NCBI RefSeq assembly: GCF_900240245.1
Contig: NZ_OESQ01000001.1
Span: forward strand, 1,418,157-1,482,156
Origin: Lachnoclostridium edouardi
GTDB taxonomy: Bacteria > Bacillota > Clostridia > Lachnospirales > Lachnospiraceae
Length of the DNA: 64,000 bases
Reading direction: 5' to 3'
Shown: in pieces, positions 18,269 to 27,130 of the stretch
How positions within the stretch are numbered: position 1 is the first letter of the stretch
Layout: each line of letters starts with the position of its first letter
Notes under the pieces: generated by a model
The model's input: only the letters and a program-made list of their open reading frames with translations
Databases searched by the model: none
Told to the model about the DNA's origin: nothing
Position numbers and translations under genes: made by a program

Positions 18269-19651
18269 TTAATACAATAACTGTGTCAGCTCATCCAGAT
18301 TTTCCAGTTCCTCCAGACGGCTGCATAAATCAATAATTCTATTGATTTTATAAGAACCCATTTCATGTCCGGCCATAAAGCGAAACTTTTCTACAGCCTC
18401 TTCCCAGCTTACAGGATTTTCAGGATCTCCTTTGGGATATTCAATATGACATATTTCCTTAGTACCATCCTTCATAGTCACTTCTACTGTGCAGGGATAA
18501 TATTTGGGGTATACTTTTTCGATTTCAGGATCTAGCACCCAACTGACTTTCTTAGCTGTTTCCAATACCTGAGGGTCCCTAATACTTTCATTTGTGTAAT
18601 CATCAATATTTTCATGTCCTTTTACCAATCCACACGCAATGGCATATGGCAGTGAAAATTGAGCATCCACTACAGTTTGAGGATCTGCCTTAGTCTCAGC
18701 AGGAATAGTCAGCACTTTGATAGAGTATTTGTTTACACGTGCTAAAATAGATTCTACCTGCCTGTAATCAATGCCTCTTTTATACAGCTCCACTCCGGCA
18801 TCTGCTAAAGGTGCAGAAAATCTGCAGCAGGCGTGAACTTTAATAGATGTATCTGCCATTTCCCATCGTTTTCCAAATTCTTCATATACCTTTGTCTCAT
18901 TCCAAATATCTTTATAAGAATAAGCCCTCAAGAAACCGTCCTGGCCGTCCCATACTGTAGTGGGCGCTGTATATCCGTTTTTTGCCATTAAAGCGCTGAT
19001 TACACCGCACATAGACGGATGTCCTGCCTGATAGCGTTTCGACCATGTGCCCTGAGCCTTCCACTCCAGCAAACCGGCTGCCTGGCTGCCTGCTAAGCCT
19101 AATGCATAAGTTATTTTTTCTTTATCTAAATTTAAAAGCTTGGCCGCGCCTCCTGCCGCCCCAAATACTCCGCAGGTTCCTGTGGGATGAAAGCCCTGAT
19201 AATAGGTCTGCCCTTCAAAGGCTTCCCCTAAACGAATGGTAATCTCGGACCCATAAGCAAAGGCTGTAATCACATCTTTTCCGCTTTTTTTGTACTTTTC
19301 AGCCAAAGCTAAAATTGCAGGGAATACCACAACAGAAGAATGCTGCGTCCCGTATCTGTGATCATCATCCATATCAAAAGCATGTCCAAATGTGCCGTTA
19401 ATTAACGCCGCCATCTGTGCTGACGTTTTATAATTGCATCCAATTGCCGTGCTGTCCGGGTTGCCTCCCATTTCACAGGCTGTCTCAAGGCAAATCTGGC
19501 TGGATTCCACATGGCGGGAGGCAATAATATTTCCCAAAAGGTCCATAATAAACATTTTAGAATTTTGTACTACGCGCTCAGGCAAATCCTTAAATTCTAG
19601 CTGTTCTCCTACTTCTGCAATCTGCTGAGATAATGAAATATTCTTTTCCAT
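18269..19651 (-). CDS. MmgE/PrpD family protein (paralog 1)
   Basis: This 460-residue MmgE/PrpD protein has INGTFGHAFDMDDDHRYGTQ near residue 86, GFHPTGTCGVFGAAGGAAKL near 155 and the lid segment VHACCRFSAPLADAG near 274, matching the PrpD active-site pattern with aspartate, histidine and arginine kept. It is the first gene of the operon, about 67 bases downstream of the predicted start of a sigma-54 transcript. Dehydration of a 2-methylcitrate-like substrate is the leading possibility; decarboxylation, as in cis-aconitate decarboxylase, is an alternative. The product would feed the PrpF-like isomerase. Confidence 0.87.
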   Translation of the reverse strand: MEKNISLSQQIAEVGEQLEFKDLPERVVQNSKMFIMDLLGNIIASRHVESSQICLETACEMGGNPDSTAIGCNYKTSAQMAALINGTFGHAFDMDDDHRYGTQHSSVVVFPAILALAEKYKKSGKDVITAFAYGSEITIRLGEAFEGQTYYQGFHPTGTCGVFGAAGGAAKLLNLDKEKITYALGLAGSQAAGLLEWKAQGTWSKRYQAGHPSMCGVISALMAKNGYTAPTTVWDGQDGFLRAYSYKDIWNETKVYEEFGKRWEMADTSIKVHACCRFSAPLADAGVELYKRGIDYRQVESILARVNKYSIKVLTIPAETKADPQTVVDAQFSLPYAIACGLVKGHENIDDYTNESIRDPQVLETAKKVSWVLDPEIEKVYPKYYPCTVEVTMKDGTKEICHIEYPKGDPENPVSWEEAVEKFRFMAGHEMGSYKINRIIDLCSRLEELENLDELTQLLY

Positions 19652-19729
19652 AAATAACTCTCCTTTTCTGTAATAGAATCATAAATTTTTTCTGAAAATA
19701 ATAAGAGCTGCTCTTTAATATCATTTAGA

Positions 19730-19744
19730 GCAAAAGACATGCCA
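19730..19744 (-). promoter_or_regulatory. Sigma-54 (-24/-12) promoter of the carboxylate operon
   Basis: The minus strand reads TGGCAT-N5-TTGC, with the GG and GC doublets at the 10-base spacing required by sigma-54 RNA polymerase. It lies about 80 bases before the first gene of the operon and faces a sigma-54 activator gene. Only the last base of the TGGCA(C) box deviates from consensus. Confidence 0.75.
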
Positions 19745-19882
19745 AACCATAAAGGGGTGAGAAATCTCCATTTATTGCCAATTTCACAAGGGAGAATATA
19801 GGAAACTGCCTATTTTATCAATTTTAATTTCCTGTAGTATTTTAGATTTACTATTTAAAACTGTTGCAGTTATTACATTATC

Positions 19883-19911
19883 TGTTACAATTAATGTAAC
19901 AGTGTAACACT
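19883..19911. promoter_or_regulatory. Candidate upstream activator sites for the PrpR-like regulator
   Basis: TGTTACA (19883-19889) and TGTAACA (19895-19901) form a perfect palindrome with a 5-bp spacer, followed by a second small palindrome GTGTAACAC (19903-19911). They lie some 140-165 bp upstream of the -24/-12 element, a usual distance for enhancer-type activator sites, and just before the regulator gene, where they could also serve autoregulation. Confidence 0.5.
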
Positions 19912-19934
19912 CACAACAAGACGGAGGGATTAAA

Positions 19935-21848
19935 TTGAGACCTAAAATAGGAATGGTCTGTATTGGACCAATCGGACAGGCTTTAATTAAAGCTATAGAT
20001 GATATGAATTTAGATGCTGACTTCATTCTTTCCGATTCTATTGCAAAAGATGAAACACAGCTTCCCCCAGAACTTTCTAAAGCTGATGTGCTTTTATCCA
20101 GCGGCTATTTAACTAAAGTTTTATATAAACTGACGGATAAACCAATTATTAAAATTGAACCCAGTCTTTTTGATATTCTTTTGGCCTACGACCAGGCTAT
20201 TTCACTTCATACAGTGCCTGTAATTATACTGCCTGCTGAAACACGCACGCCTCAAATCACTCAGATTCAAAATATTATGTCTGTAGAAGTGGTGTCAGAA
20301 TATTATGAAACCTTAGACAGCATTGATGCCATTATTTTAAAATATAAAAAATCAGGCTACAGCTGCGTAATCGGCAGCGGCCTTGTATGTGACAGAGCTT
20401 CTCATATGGGAATGACTAGTATATTTGTTTATCCCCAGGAATCTCTCCAGTCTTTTATTCATCTGGCTTATGATACAGGGCTGTCTATTTGTCAAAAAAC
20501 AGAAATAAACCAGCAGCTGACTTCTGTATTTCAATACTCTAAGCAGGGAATTTTATTTACAGATGAAAATGGCAGAATTTCTATTTTCAATAATTTGGCC
20601 GAGAAAATTCTGCAGGCAGATAAAGACCAGCTTTCCCGGAGAACCATCACTGAATTTTTCCCTAGAAACCAGCTAAACCCTGTTTTTCATCACAAAGAAT
20701 CTATTAAATATTTAATGTGCAGTTTTGGAAATGAACATTTTATGGCATCCGCCATACCTATTTTATCAAAAGGCGAACTGAGCAACGTTATGGTTACTAT
20801 TTCCAGTATTGACGCTATTCAAAAACAGGAACAACATATCCGCAGTTCTCTGGCTTTAAAAGGATTTGTGGCAAAACATCATTTTGAAGATATTATAAGT
20901 ATCAGCCCCAGGTTTCAAACTCTTCTGAGGGCTGCCCACAGATTTGCAAAAAGCGACGACTGTATCATTATTTTGGGAGAAACCGGCACTGGAAAGGAAG
21001 TATTGGCTCAATCTATTCACAACCACAGCAAACGATGTAAAAATCCATTTGTAGCAGTTAATTGCTCTGCTATTAGTGAGAATCTTCTGGAAAGCGAGCT
21101 TTTCGGTTATGACGAGGGAGCCTTTACAGGGGCAAAAAAAGGCGGAAAACAAGGATATTTTGAAATTGCTCATAAAGGAACTATTTTTTTAGATGAAATA
21201 GGAGAGCTAAGCCTTCCTCTTCAAAGTAAGCTTTTGAGAGTGATTCAGGAACAGCAGCTTGTTCACGTAGGCGGCAGTAAAGTGATTAATTTTGATGTGC
21301 GCATTATTGCAGCTACAAATAGAAATCTTTGGGAGCTTGTTCAGCAAAAGCAATTTCGCGAAGATCTGTACTATAGATTAGCTGTATTGGAATTAGAAAT
21401 ACCTCCCCTGCGCCAAAGAAAAGAAGATATTCTCCCTTTATTTCTGGGTTTCATTGCTAAACAGGATAGTATACTGGCTGTTGAATTAGAACAAAATCAC
21501 CCCTCATTAGGTGAAACGCTTTGTTCTCATACATGGCCGGGAAATGTGCGGGAAATGGAAAATTTTGTGAAAACAATAATTGCAACCAGAGATCCTTCAG
21601 AACCAACAGATATTACATGGGAGCTTTTAAAACAAGAAATTTATTACAGAAAGAAAAGATGTGAAGCAGCAGCCACTTTTATTTCAGACAGCTCTGCCCG
21701 CCGTTTCTCCCCAGATGAAGAAATGGAAAGAATTCAGGCGGCATTAAATGAAACAAGCGGCAACTATACAAAAGCTGCCGCTCTATTAGGAATCAGCCGT
21801 GTTACGCTGTGGCGTAAACTGAAGGCATTTAAAAATCCCAACTTATAA
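19935..21848 (+). CDS. PrpR-like sigma-54-dependent transcriptional activator
   Basis: This 637-residue activator has a PrpR N-terminal sensor domain (about residues 10-185), a PAS-like domain (about 195-290), an AAA+ domain with Walker A GETGTGKE near 348 and an intact sigma-54-contacting GAFTGA loop near 394, and a Fis-type helix-turn-helix at the C-terminus (NYTKAAALLGISRVTLWRKL). The start is a TTG preceded by GGAGGG. PrpR of enteric bacteria senses 2-methylcitrate, so a related acid is a plausible ligand. It is divergent from the nine-gene operon that carries a -24/-12 promoter and very likely controls it. Its 3' end overlaps that of convergent glmM by 6 bp. Confidence 0.93.
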   Translation: MRPKIGMVCIGPIGQALIKAIDDMNLDADFILSDSIAKDETQLPPELSKADVLLSSGYLTKVLYKLTDKPIIKIEPSLFDILLAYDQAISLHTVPVIILPAETRTPQITQIQNIMSVEVVSEYYETLDSIDAIILKYKKSGYSCVIGSGLVCDRASHMGMTSIFVYPQESLQSFIHLAYDTGLSICQKTEINQQLTSVFQYSKQGILFTDENGRISIFNNLAEKILQADKDQLSRRTITEFFPRNQLNPVFHHKESIKYLMCSFGNEHFMASAIPILSKGELSNVMVTISSIDAIQKQEQHIRSSLALKGFVAKHHFEDIISISPRFQTLLRAAHRFAKSDDCIIILGETGTGKEVLAQSIHNHSKRCKNPFVAVNCSAISENLLESELFGYDEGAFTGAKKGGKQGYFEIAHKGTIFLDEIGELSLPLQSKLLRVIQEQQLVHVGGSKVINFDVRIIAATNRNLWELVQQKQFREDLYYRLAVLELEIPPLRQRKEDILPLFLGFIAKQDSILAVELEQNHPSLGETLCSHTWPGNVREMENFVKTIIATRDPSEPTDITWELLKQEIYYRKKRCEAAATFISDSSARRFSPDEEMERIQAALNETSGNYTKAAALLGISRVTLWRKLKAFKNPNL

Positions 21849-23195
21849 TACGTGCCCTTTGGCCTTCATTACCTGTACTACCTGGTCTACATATTTTTCG
21901 CAGGTCTCGTGGTCCGGCGCTTCCACCATCACCCGGACTACAGGCTCTGTGCCGGACTGGCGCAGCAGAATTCTGCCGTCGCTTCCCAGCTGCTTTGTTA
22001 CCTTCTGCACCTGGTTCTGAACATCCGGATCATCCTGAGCCGCCTTTTTATCCTGCACCCGCACATTTGTCAGCACCTGCGGGAAAATAGTAACCTCTGA
22101 AGCCAGCTTAGAAAGGGTTTCTTTCTTCTCCAGAACTACTTCCATAACCTTTAAGGAGGTGAGGATTCCGTCTCCTGTGGTGGCGTGTTTGCTGAAAATA
22201 ATATGGCCGGACTGCTCGCCGCCCAGGCAGTGTCCGTACTGAGCCATATTCTCATATACATATTTGTCGCCTACCGCAGTTTTTTCATAAGCAATATGTG
22301 CCTTGTCTAAAGCCTTGTAAAGGCCGAAATTAGACATAACTGTTGTAACAACAGTGTTATTTACAAGAGTGCCCTGCTCCTTCATGTATTTGCCGCAGAT
22401 GTACATAATCAGGTCCCCGTCTACAACGTTTCCCTTTTCGTCTACAGCGATGCATCTGTCTGCATCTCCGTCATATGCAAAACCAATATCACATTTTTCT
22501 GCCTTTACAAATTCCTGAAGATACTGAATGTGAGTAGAGCCGCAGTTTGTATTAATATTTAAACCATTTGGCTCATTATTAATCACATGAGTTTCTGCTC
22601 CCAAAGCATCAAACACATTTTTAGCAATGGCGGAAGCGCTTCCGTTGGCGCAGTCTAAAGCTACTTTCTTATTTTTAAAGGAACGTGTAGCAATAGAAAT
22701 CAAATATCCAATATAGCGGTTTCTTCCTGCTGCAAAGTCTACAGTGCGGCCAATTTGATCCCTGCGGGCCATTGGAATTTCTTCCATCTCCCCGTCCAGA
22801 TATTTTTCGATTTCCTGGATTACACTTTCCTCCAGCTTTTCTCCCCTCTCGTTAATCACTTTAATTCCGTTGTCATAATAAGGATTGTGGCTGGCTGAAA
22901 TCATAATGCCGCAGGCAAAGCCTTCTGTGCGCACCACATAGGAAACGCTTGGGGTGGTAGTTACATGAAGCAGAAATACGTCTGCGCCTGAGGCAGTCAA
23001 TCCTGCCACTAAAGAATACTCAAACATATAGCTGCTGCGTCTTGTATCCTTGCCGATTACCACCTGGCACTTTTCCTCTGGATTCTTCTTTCCATAGTAC
23101 CATCCTAAAAATCTTCCTACTTTGTATGCATGTTCTACTGTTAAATCTACATTGGCTTCTCCCCGGAAACCGTCTGTTCCAAAATACTTACCCAT
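21843..23195 (-). CDS. glmM: Phosphoglucosamine mutase
   Basis: This 450-residue member of the phosphohexomutase family opens GKYFGTDGFRGEANVDLT, has the phosphoserine loop in MISASHNPYYDNGIK (about residue 98), the metal-binding DGDADRC near 243 and the C-terminal phosphate-binding RQSGTEPVVRVMVE. It converts glucosamine-6-phosphate to glucosamine-1-phosphate for UDP-GlcNAc and wall synthesis. The start at MGKYFG follows AAAGGAGAGACA; the longer reading frame extends into the rfbD gene. It is the last gene behind rfbABD, 17 bp after rfbD. A broader phosphomannomutase role cannot be excluded. Confidence 0.92.
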   Translation of the reverse strand: MGKYFGTDGFRGEANVDLTVEHAYKVGRFLGWYYGKKNPEEKCQVVIGKDTRRSSYMFEYSLVAGLTASGADVFLLHVTTTPSVSYVVRTEGFACGIMISASHNPYYDNGIKVINERGEKLEESVIQEIEKYLDGEMEEIPMARRDQIGRTVDFAAGRNRYIGYLISIATRSFKNKKVALDCANGSASAIAKNVFDALGAETHVINNEPNGLNINTNCGSTHIQYLQEFVKAEKCDIGFAYDGDADRCIAVDEKGNVVDGDLIMYICGKYMKEQGTLVNNTVVTTVMSNFGLYKALDKAHIAYEKTAVGDKYVYENMAQYGHCLGGEQSGHIIFSKHATTGDGILTSLKVMEVVLEKKETLSKLASEVTIFPQVLTNVRVQDKKAAQDDPDVQNQVQKVTKQLGSDGRILLRQSGTEPVVRVMVEAPDHETCEKYVDQVVQVMKAKGHVL

Positions 23196-23212
23196 TGTCT
23201 CTCCTTTTGCCG

Positions 23213-24064
23213 CTACTGCTGTACTTCCAGTGTTTTCAGATATCTGCCTAAAGCGTCCTGCCATGACGGCAGTCTTTCAAAGCCTTCTTCCGTCAGCTTT
23301 TCTTTGCTCATACGGCTGTTCATAGGCCTTTTAGCCTTTGCCTGAAACTGGCCGCTGCTTACTGGAGTTACCTTTACTTCTGTCATGCCTGCCTGGCGGA
23401 AAATCTCGCAGGCAAATTCATACCAGCTGCAGATCCCCTCATTTGTAGCATGATAACGTCCGTACTTTTCTGTCTGAATCATGTCAACCAACAGTCTGGC
23501 CAGATCGTATGTGTAGGTAGGAGAACCGATCTGATCATTTACTACGTTTACAGCTCCATTTTCCCTGCCCAGTCTCAGCATGGTTTTAATAAAATTCTTT
23601 CCCCTGCCGAATACCCAGGCGATTCTTACAGTAAAGAAGTTTTCCACCAGCTCCTCCACTGCCAGCTCCCCTTCATACTTTGTCTGACCGTACACATTTA
23701 AAGGTTCCCTGTAATCGTCCGGCTCCCAGGGGCGCTCTCCCTGTCCATTAAACACATAATCTGTGCTGATATACATCATTTTAATATTCAGGTCGCGGCA
23801 CACCCTGGCAATATTTCTGGTGCCCTCTCCGTTTACCTTTCTGCACAGCTCTACATTGTCTTCTGCGGCGTCTACTGCAGTATATGCGGCACAGTGGATA
23901 ACTGCGTCAGGTTTTGCTTCTGTAATTACTTTTCTGCAGGCTTCAGGGTCAGTAATGTCCATCTCCTCCACGTCCACTCCGATTCCAGTAAGGCCCTGCT
24001 TCTCCAGCTGATCCATTACATCATTTCCCAGCTGTCCCTTTACTCCTGTCACAAAAACTCTCAT
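23213..24064 (-). CDS. rfbD: dTDP-4-dehydrorhamnose reductase
   Basis: This 283-residue short-chain dehydrogenase/reductase-type enzyme has the NADPH-binding MRVFVTGVKGQLGNDVMDQL at the N-terminus, ISTDYVFNGQGERPW near residue 100 and the catalytic YGQTKYEGE (YxxxK) near 128. It performs the last step of dTDP-L-rhamnose synthesis. It overlaps rfbB by 4 bp. The dTDP-rhamnose made would supply the rhamnosyltransferase-like enzymes of the glycan operon. Confidence 0.95.
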   Translation of the reverse strand: MRVFVTGVKGQLGNDVMDQLEKQGLTGIGVDVEEMDITDPEACRKVITEAKPDAVIHCAAYTAVDAAEDNVELCRKVNGEGTRNIARVCRDLNIKMMYISTDYVFNGQGERPWEPDDYREPLNVYGQTKYEGELAVEELVENFFTVRIAWVFGRGKNFIKTMLRLGRENGAVNVVNDQIGSPTYTYDLARLLVDMIQTEKYGRYHATNEGICSWYEFACEIFRQAGMTEVKVTPVSSGQFQAKAKRPMNSRMSKEKLTEEGFERLPSWQDALGRYLKTLEVQQ

Positions 24065-25086
24065 TTTAATCTGTCTCCATACATTTTGTCAAAATACTGA
24101 CTGTACTCTCCGCTTAAAATATGCTTCCACCAGTCTTCGTTGTCCAGATACCACTGAATTGTCTGTACAATTCCTGTGTCAAAGGTATATTGGGGCTTCC
24201 ATCCCAGCTCTGTCTCCAGCTTTTTGGGATCTATGGCGTATCTTCTGTCATGTCCCGGTCTGTCTGTAACAAACTTAATCAGACTTTCCGGCTTGTTAAG
24301 AGCTTTGAGAATGGTTTTTACAACCTCCAGGTTTGTCCTTTCGTTGTGGCCGCCAATATTGTAAACTTCTCCTTCTCTGCCCTTGTGAATAATTAAATCT
24401 ATGGCCTGACAGTGGTCTGATACATGAAGCCAGTCTCTGACATTTTCTCCAGTGCCATAAACAGGCAGCTCCTCGTCAGCTAAAGCCCTGCTGATAATCA
24501 GGGGAATCAGCTTTTCAGGAAAATGGTAAGGGCCGTAATTGTTGGAGCATCTGGAAATTGTTACAGGCAGCCCGTATGTTCTGTGATATGCCAAAACAAA
24601 TAAATCTGCGCTGGCCTTTGCAGAGGAATATGGGCTGGATGTATGGAGAGGAGTTTCTTCTGTGAAGAACAAATCAGGCCTGTCTAAAGGCAGATCTCCA
24701 TATACCTCGTCTGTAGATACCTGATGGTATCTTTTAATTCTGTATGTTCTGCAGGCGTCCAGCAATGTAGTAGTTCCCATTACATTGGTGCGCACAAAAA
24801 TCTCCGGGTCTGTAATAGAGCGGTCTACGTGACTTTCTGCAGCAAAATTTACTACCATGTCCGGCTTTTCTTTTTCAAACAGATCAAAAATAAACTTTCT
24901 GTCTGCAATATCGCCTTTTACAAACTTATAATTAGGCTTATTTTCTACTGGCTTTAATGTCTCCAGATTACCTGCGTATGTAAGCAGGTCCAGATTAATG
25001 ATTTCGTAGTCAGGATATTTATTTACCATATGATGAACGAAGTTGCCGCCGATAAACCCGGCTCCTCCTGTTACAATTATTTTCAT
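24061..25086 (-). CDS. rfbB: dTDP-glucose 4,6-dehydratase
   Basis: This 341-residue extended-SDR enzyme has the NAD-binding IIVTGGAGFIGGNFVHHMV, VNFAAESHVDRSI near residue 78, the catalytic STDEVYGDLP near 123 and YSSAKASADLFV (YxxxK) near 151. It converts dTDP-glucose to dTDP-4-keto-6-deoxyglucose. Its length and motifs are typical. It lies 31 bp behind rfbA and overlaps rfbD. Confidence 0.97.
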   Translation of the reverse strand: MKIIVTGGAGFIGGNFVHHMVNKYPDYEIINLDLLTYAGNLETLKPVENKPNYKFVKGDIADRKFIFDLFEKEKPDMVVNFAAESHVDRSITDPEIFVRTNVMGTTTLLDACRTYRIKRYHQVSTDEVYGDLPLDRPDLFFTEETPLHTSSPYSSAKASADLFVLAYHRTYGLPVTISRCSNNYGPYHFPEKLIPLIISRALADEELPVYGTGENVRDWLHVSDHCQAIDLIIHKGREGEVYNIGGHNERTNLEVVKTILKALNKPESLIKFVTDRPGHDRRYAIDPKKLETELGWKPQYTFDTGIVQTIQWYLDNEDWWKHILSGEYSQYFDKMYGDRLK

Positions 25087-25117
25087 AGCCTGTTTCCTCC
25101 GTATTCAGCTGTCTGTA

Positions 25118-26017
25118 TTAGTTATCTTTATTGTGAAGCTTGTCCACATATTTTCCGTCCAGCACATCTTTTAAATACTTGCCGTACTGATTCTTTTTCA
25201 GCACTTCATATGTTTCCATTACCTGCTCCTTAGAAATCCATCCGTTCAGATAGGCAATTTCCTCCAGACAGGCAATTTTTCTGTGCTGATGCGTCTCAAT
25301 GGTCTTTACAAAATTTGTAGCTTCTACTAAAGATTCATGGGTTCCTGTATCCAGCCATGTAAAGCCCTGGCCTAAAAGAGTTACGTCCAGCTCCCCATTT
25401 TCCAAATAAATTCTGTTTAAGTCTGTAATCTCCAACTCTCCTCTGGCAGACGGCTTTAAATTCTTTGCATACTCCACGACCTTATTGTCATAAAAATACA
25501 GACCTGTCACACAGTAATTAGACTTTGGACGCTCCGGCTTTTCCTCTATAGAGACAGCTTTTCCGTCCTTGTCAAACTCCACAATGCCAAAACGTTCCGG
25601 GTCGTCTACATAATATCCAAACACAGTGGCCCCTGTCTGCTTTGCCGCAGCTGCTCTCAGACGCTTCTTTAAGCCCTGTCCGTGAAAAATATTGTCTCCC
25701 AGCACCATAGCCACATTTTCACTGCCAATAAAATCAGCGCCTATAATAAACGCCTGAGCCAGTCCGTCCGGGCTTGGCTGCACAGCATATGTGAGATTTA
25801 CGCCAAACTGAGCCCCGTCTCCCAGCAAAGCCTCAAATCTAGGCGTGTCATCTGGGGTGGAAATAATTAAAATATCTCTGATGCCTGCATTCATTAAAAC
25901 AGACAGGGGATAATAAATCATTGGCTTATCATAAATGGGAAGCAACTGTTTAGAAGTTACTTTTGTCAGCGGATAAAGTCTGGTGCCGGATCCTCCGGCC
26001 AGAATAATACCTTTCAT
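25118..26017 (-). CDS. rfbA: Glucose-1-phosphate thymidylyltransferase
   Basis: This 299-residue nucleotidyltransferase has the signature [16 protein letters not shown] followed by [25 protein letters not shown] near residue 108 and [12 protein letters not shown] near 158. It makes dTDP-glucose from glucose-1-phosphate and dTTP. AGGAGGAACGCC precedes the ATG. The gene begins 12 bp after prfA, so the rhamnose genes appear to be transcribed from the prmC-prfA unit. Confidence 0.97.
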   Translation of the reverse strand: MKGIILAGGSGTRLYPLTKVTSKQLLPIYDKPMIYYPLSVLMNAGIRDILIISTPDDTPRFEALLGDGAQFGVNLTYAVQPSPDGLAQAFIIGADFIGSENVAMVLGDNIFHGQGLKKRLRAAAAKQTGATVFGYYVDDPERFGIVEFDKDGKAVSIEEKPERPKSNYCVTGLYFYDNKVVEYAKNLKPSARGELEITDLNRIYLENGELDVTLLGQGFTWLDTGTHESLVEATNFVKTIETHQHRKIACLEEIAYLNGWISKEQVMETYEVLKKNQYGKYLKDVLDGKYVDKLHNKDN

Positions 26018-26029
26018 GGCGTTCCTCCT

Positions 26030-27109
26030 CTACATCTCCTGCTCCTGCAGCTTAGAAAGCTTAGCCGCCTGGTCGGCTGCAATCAGACTGTCGATGATTT
26101 CCTCTATATCTCCATTCATAATAGAATCTATTTTGTATAATGTCAATTTAATTCTGTGCTCTGTCACACGGCCCTGAGGGAAGTTATAGGTGCGGATTTT
26201 CTCTGAACGGTCTCCAGTGCCGATCTGGCTTCTTCTCTCCTCCGCCTCAGAATTCTGTCTTTTTTCCAGCTCTATATCATACAGCTTAGAGCGCAGAAGG
26301 CGGAACGCCTTTTCCTTATTCTGCAGCTGTGACTTTTCTGTCTGGCTGTAAATCACAATTCCAGTAGGAATATGTGTTAAACGCACTGCAGAGTCTGTAG
26401 TATTGACGCACTGACCGCCGTTTCCGGAAGCGCGCATAACGTCAATTCTAATGTCCTTGTCATCAATTACAACGTCTACATCCTCCGCCTCAGGCATAAC
26501 GGCCACTGTTGCAGTGGAGGTGTGAATACGGCCTCCTGATTCTGTCTCCGGCACTCTCTGTACCCTGTGAACGCCGCTTTCATATTTCAGCTTAGAGTAA
26601 GCTCCCTGGCCGTTTATCATAAAAATAACTTCCTTAAAACCGCCGATGCCGTTTTCGTTTACACTTACTAACTCAGTTTTCCATCTGTGGCTTTCCGCAT
26701 AATTTACATACATGCGGTATAATTCAGAAGCAAATAAAGCAGCCTCGTCCCCGCCTGCTCCGGCGCGGATTTCCATAATAATATTTTTGTCGTCGTTAGG
26801 GTCCTTTGGAAGAAGGAGAATTTTTAACTGCTGCTCCAGCTCCTCGATTTTTTTCTTGGCGCCAGACAGCTCCTCCTTTGCCATCTCCCTCATTTCTTCA
26901 TCTGTCTCTTCCTCTAAAAGGGCCAGACTATCCTCTATATCCTGTTTTGCTTGTTTATACTCTTTATAAGCTTCCACAATAGGAGCCAGATCCGCCTGCT
27001 CCTTCATCAGCTTTCTGAATCTTCTCTGATCCTCAGCCACAGAAGGATTATTCAATTCCTGCATAAGCTCTTCATAATGGATGAGTATATCATCTAATCT
27101 GTCAAACAT
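26030..27109 (-). CDS. prfA: Peptide chain release factor 1
   Basis: This 359-residue class I release factor recognises UAG and UAA. The GGQ motif that triggers peptidyl-tRNA hydrolysis is in [18 protein letters not shown] near residue 230 and the codon-recognition loop is in [18 protein letters not shown] near 180 (PET, a variant of PxT). The target glutamine is methylated by PrmC, whose gene lies 21 bp upstream. AGGAGGTTACC precedes the ATG. Confidence 0.97.
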   Translation of the reverse strand: MFDRLDDILIHYEELMQELNNPSVAEDQRRFRKLMKEQADLAPIVEAYKEYKQAKQDIEDSLALLEEETDEEMREMAKEELSGAKKKIEELEQQLKILLLPKDPNDDKNIIMEIRAGAGGDEAALFASELYRMYVNYAESHRWKTELVSVNENGIGGFKEVIFMINGQGAYSKLKYESGVHRVQRVPETESGGRIHTSTATVAVMPEAEDVDVVIDDKDIRIDVMRASGNGGQCVNTTDSAVRLTHIPTGIVIYSQTEKSQLQNKEKAFRLLRSKLYDIELEKRQNSEAEERRSQIGTGDRSEKIRTYNFPQGRVTEHRIKLTLYKIDSIMNGDIEEIIDSLIAADQAAKLSKLQEQEM

Positions 27110-27130
27110 GGTAACCTCCTGATTATCATT

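Noticed and set aside
21843..21848. Possible frameshift at the regulator/glmM junction
   Set aside because: Both proteins end normally. The 6-bp overlap is a simple convergent stop-codon overlap.
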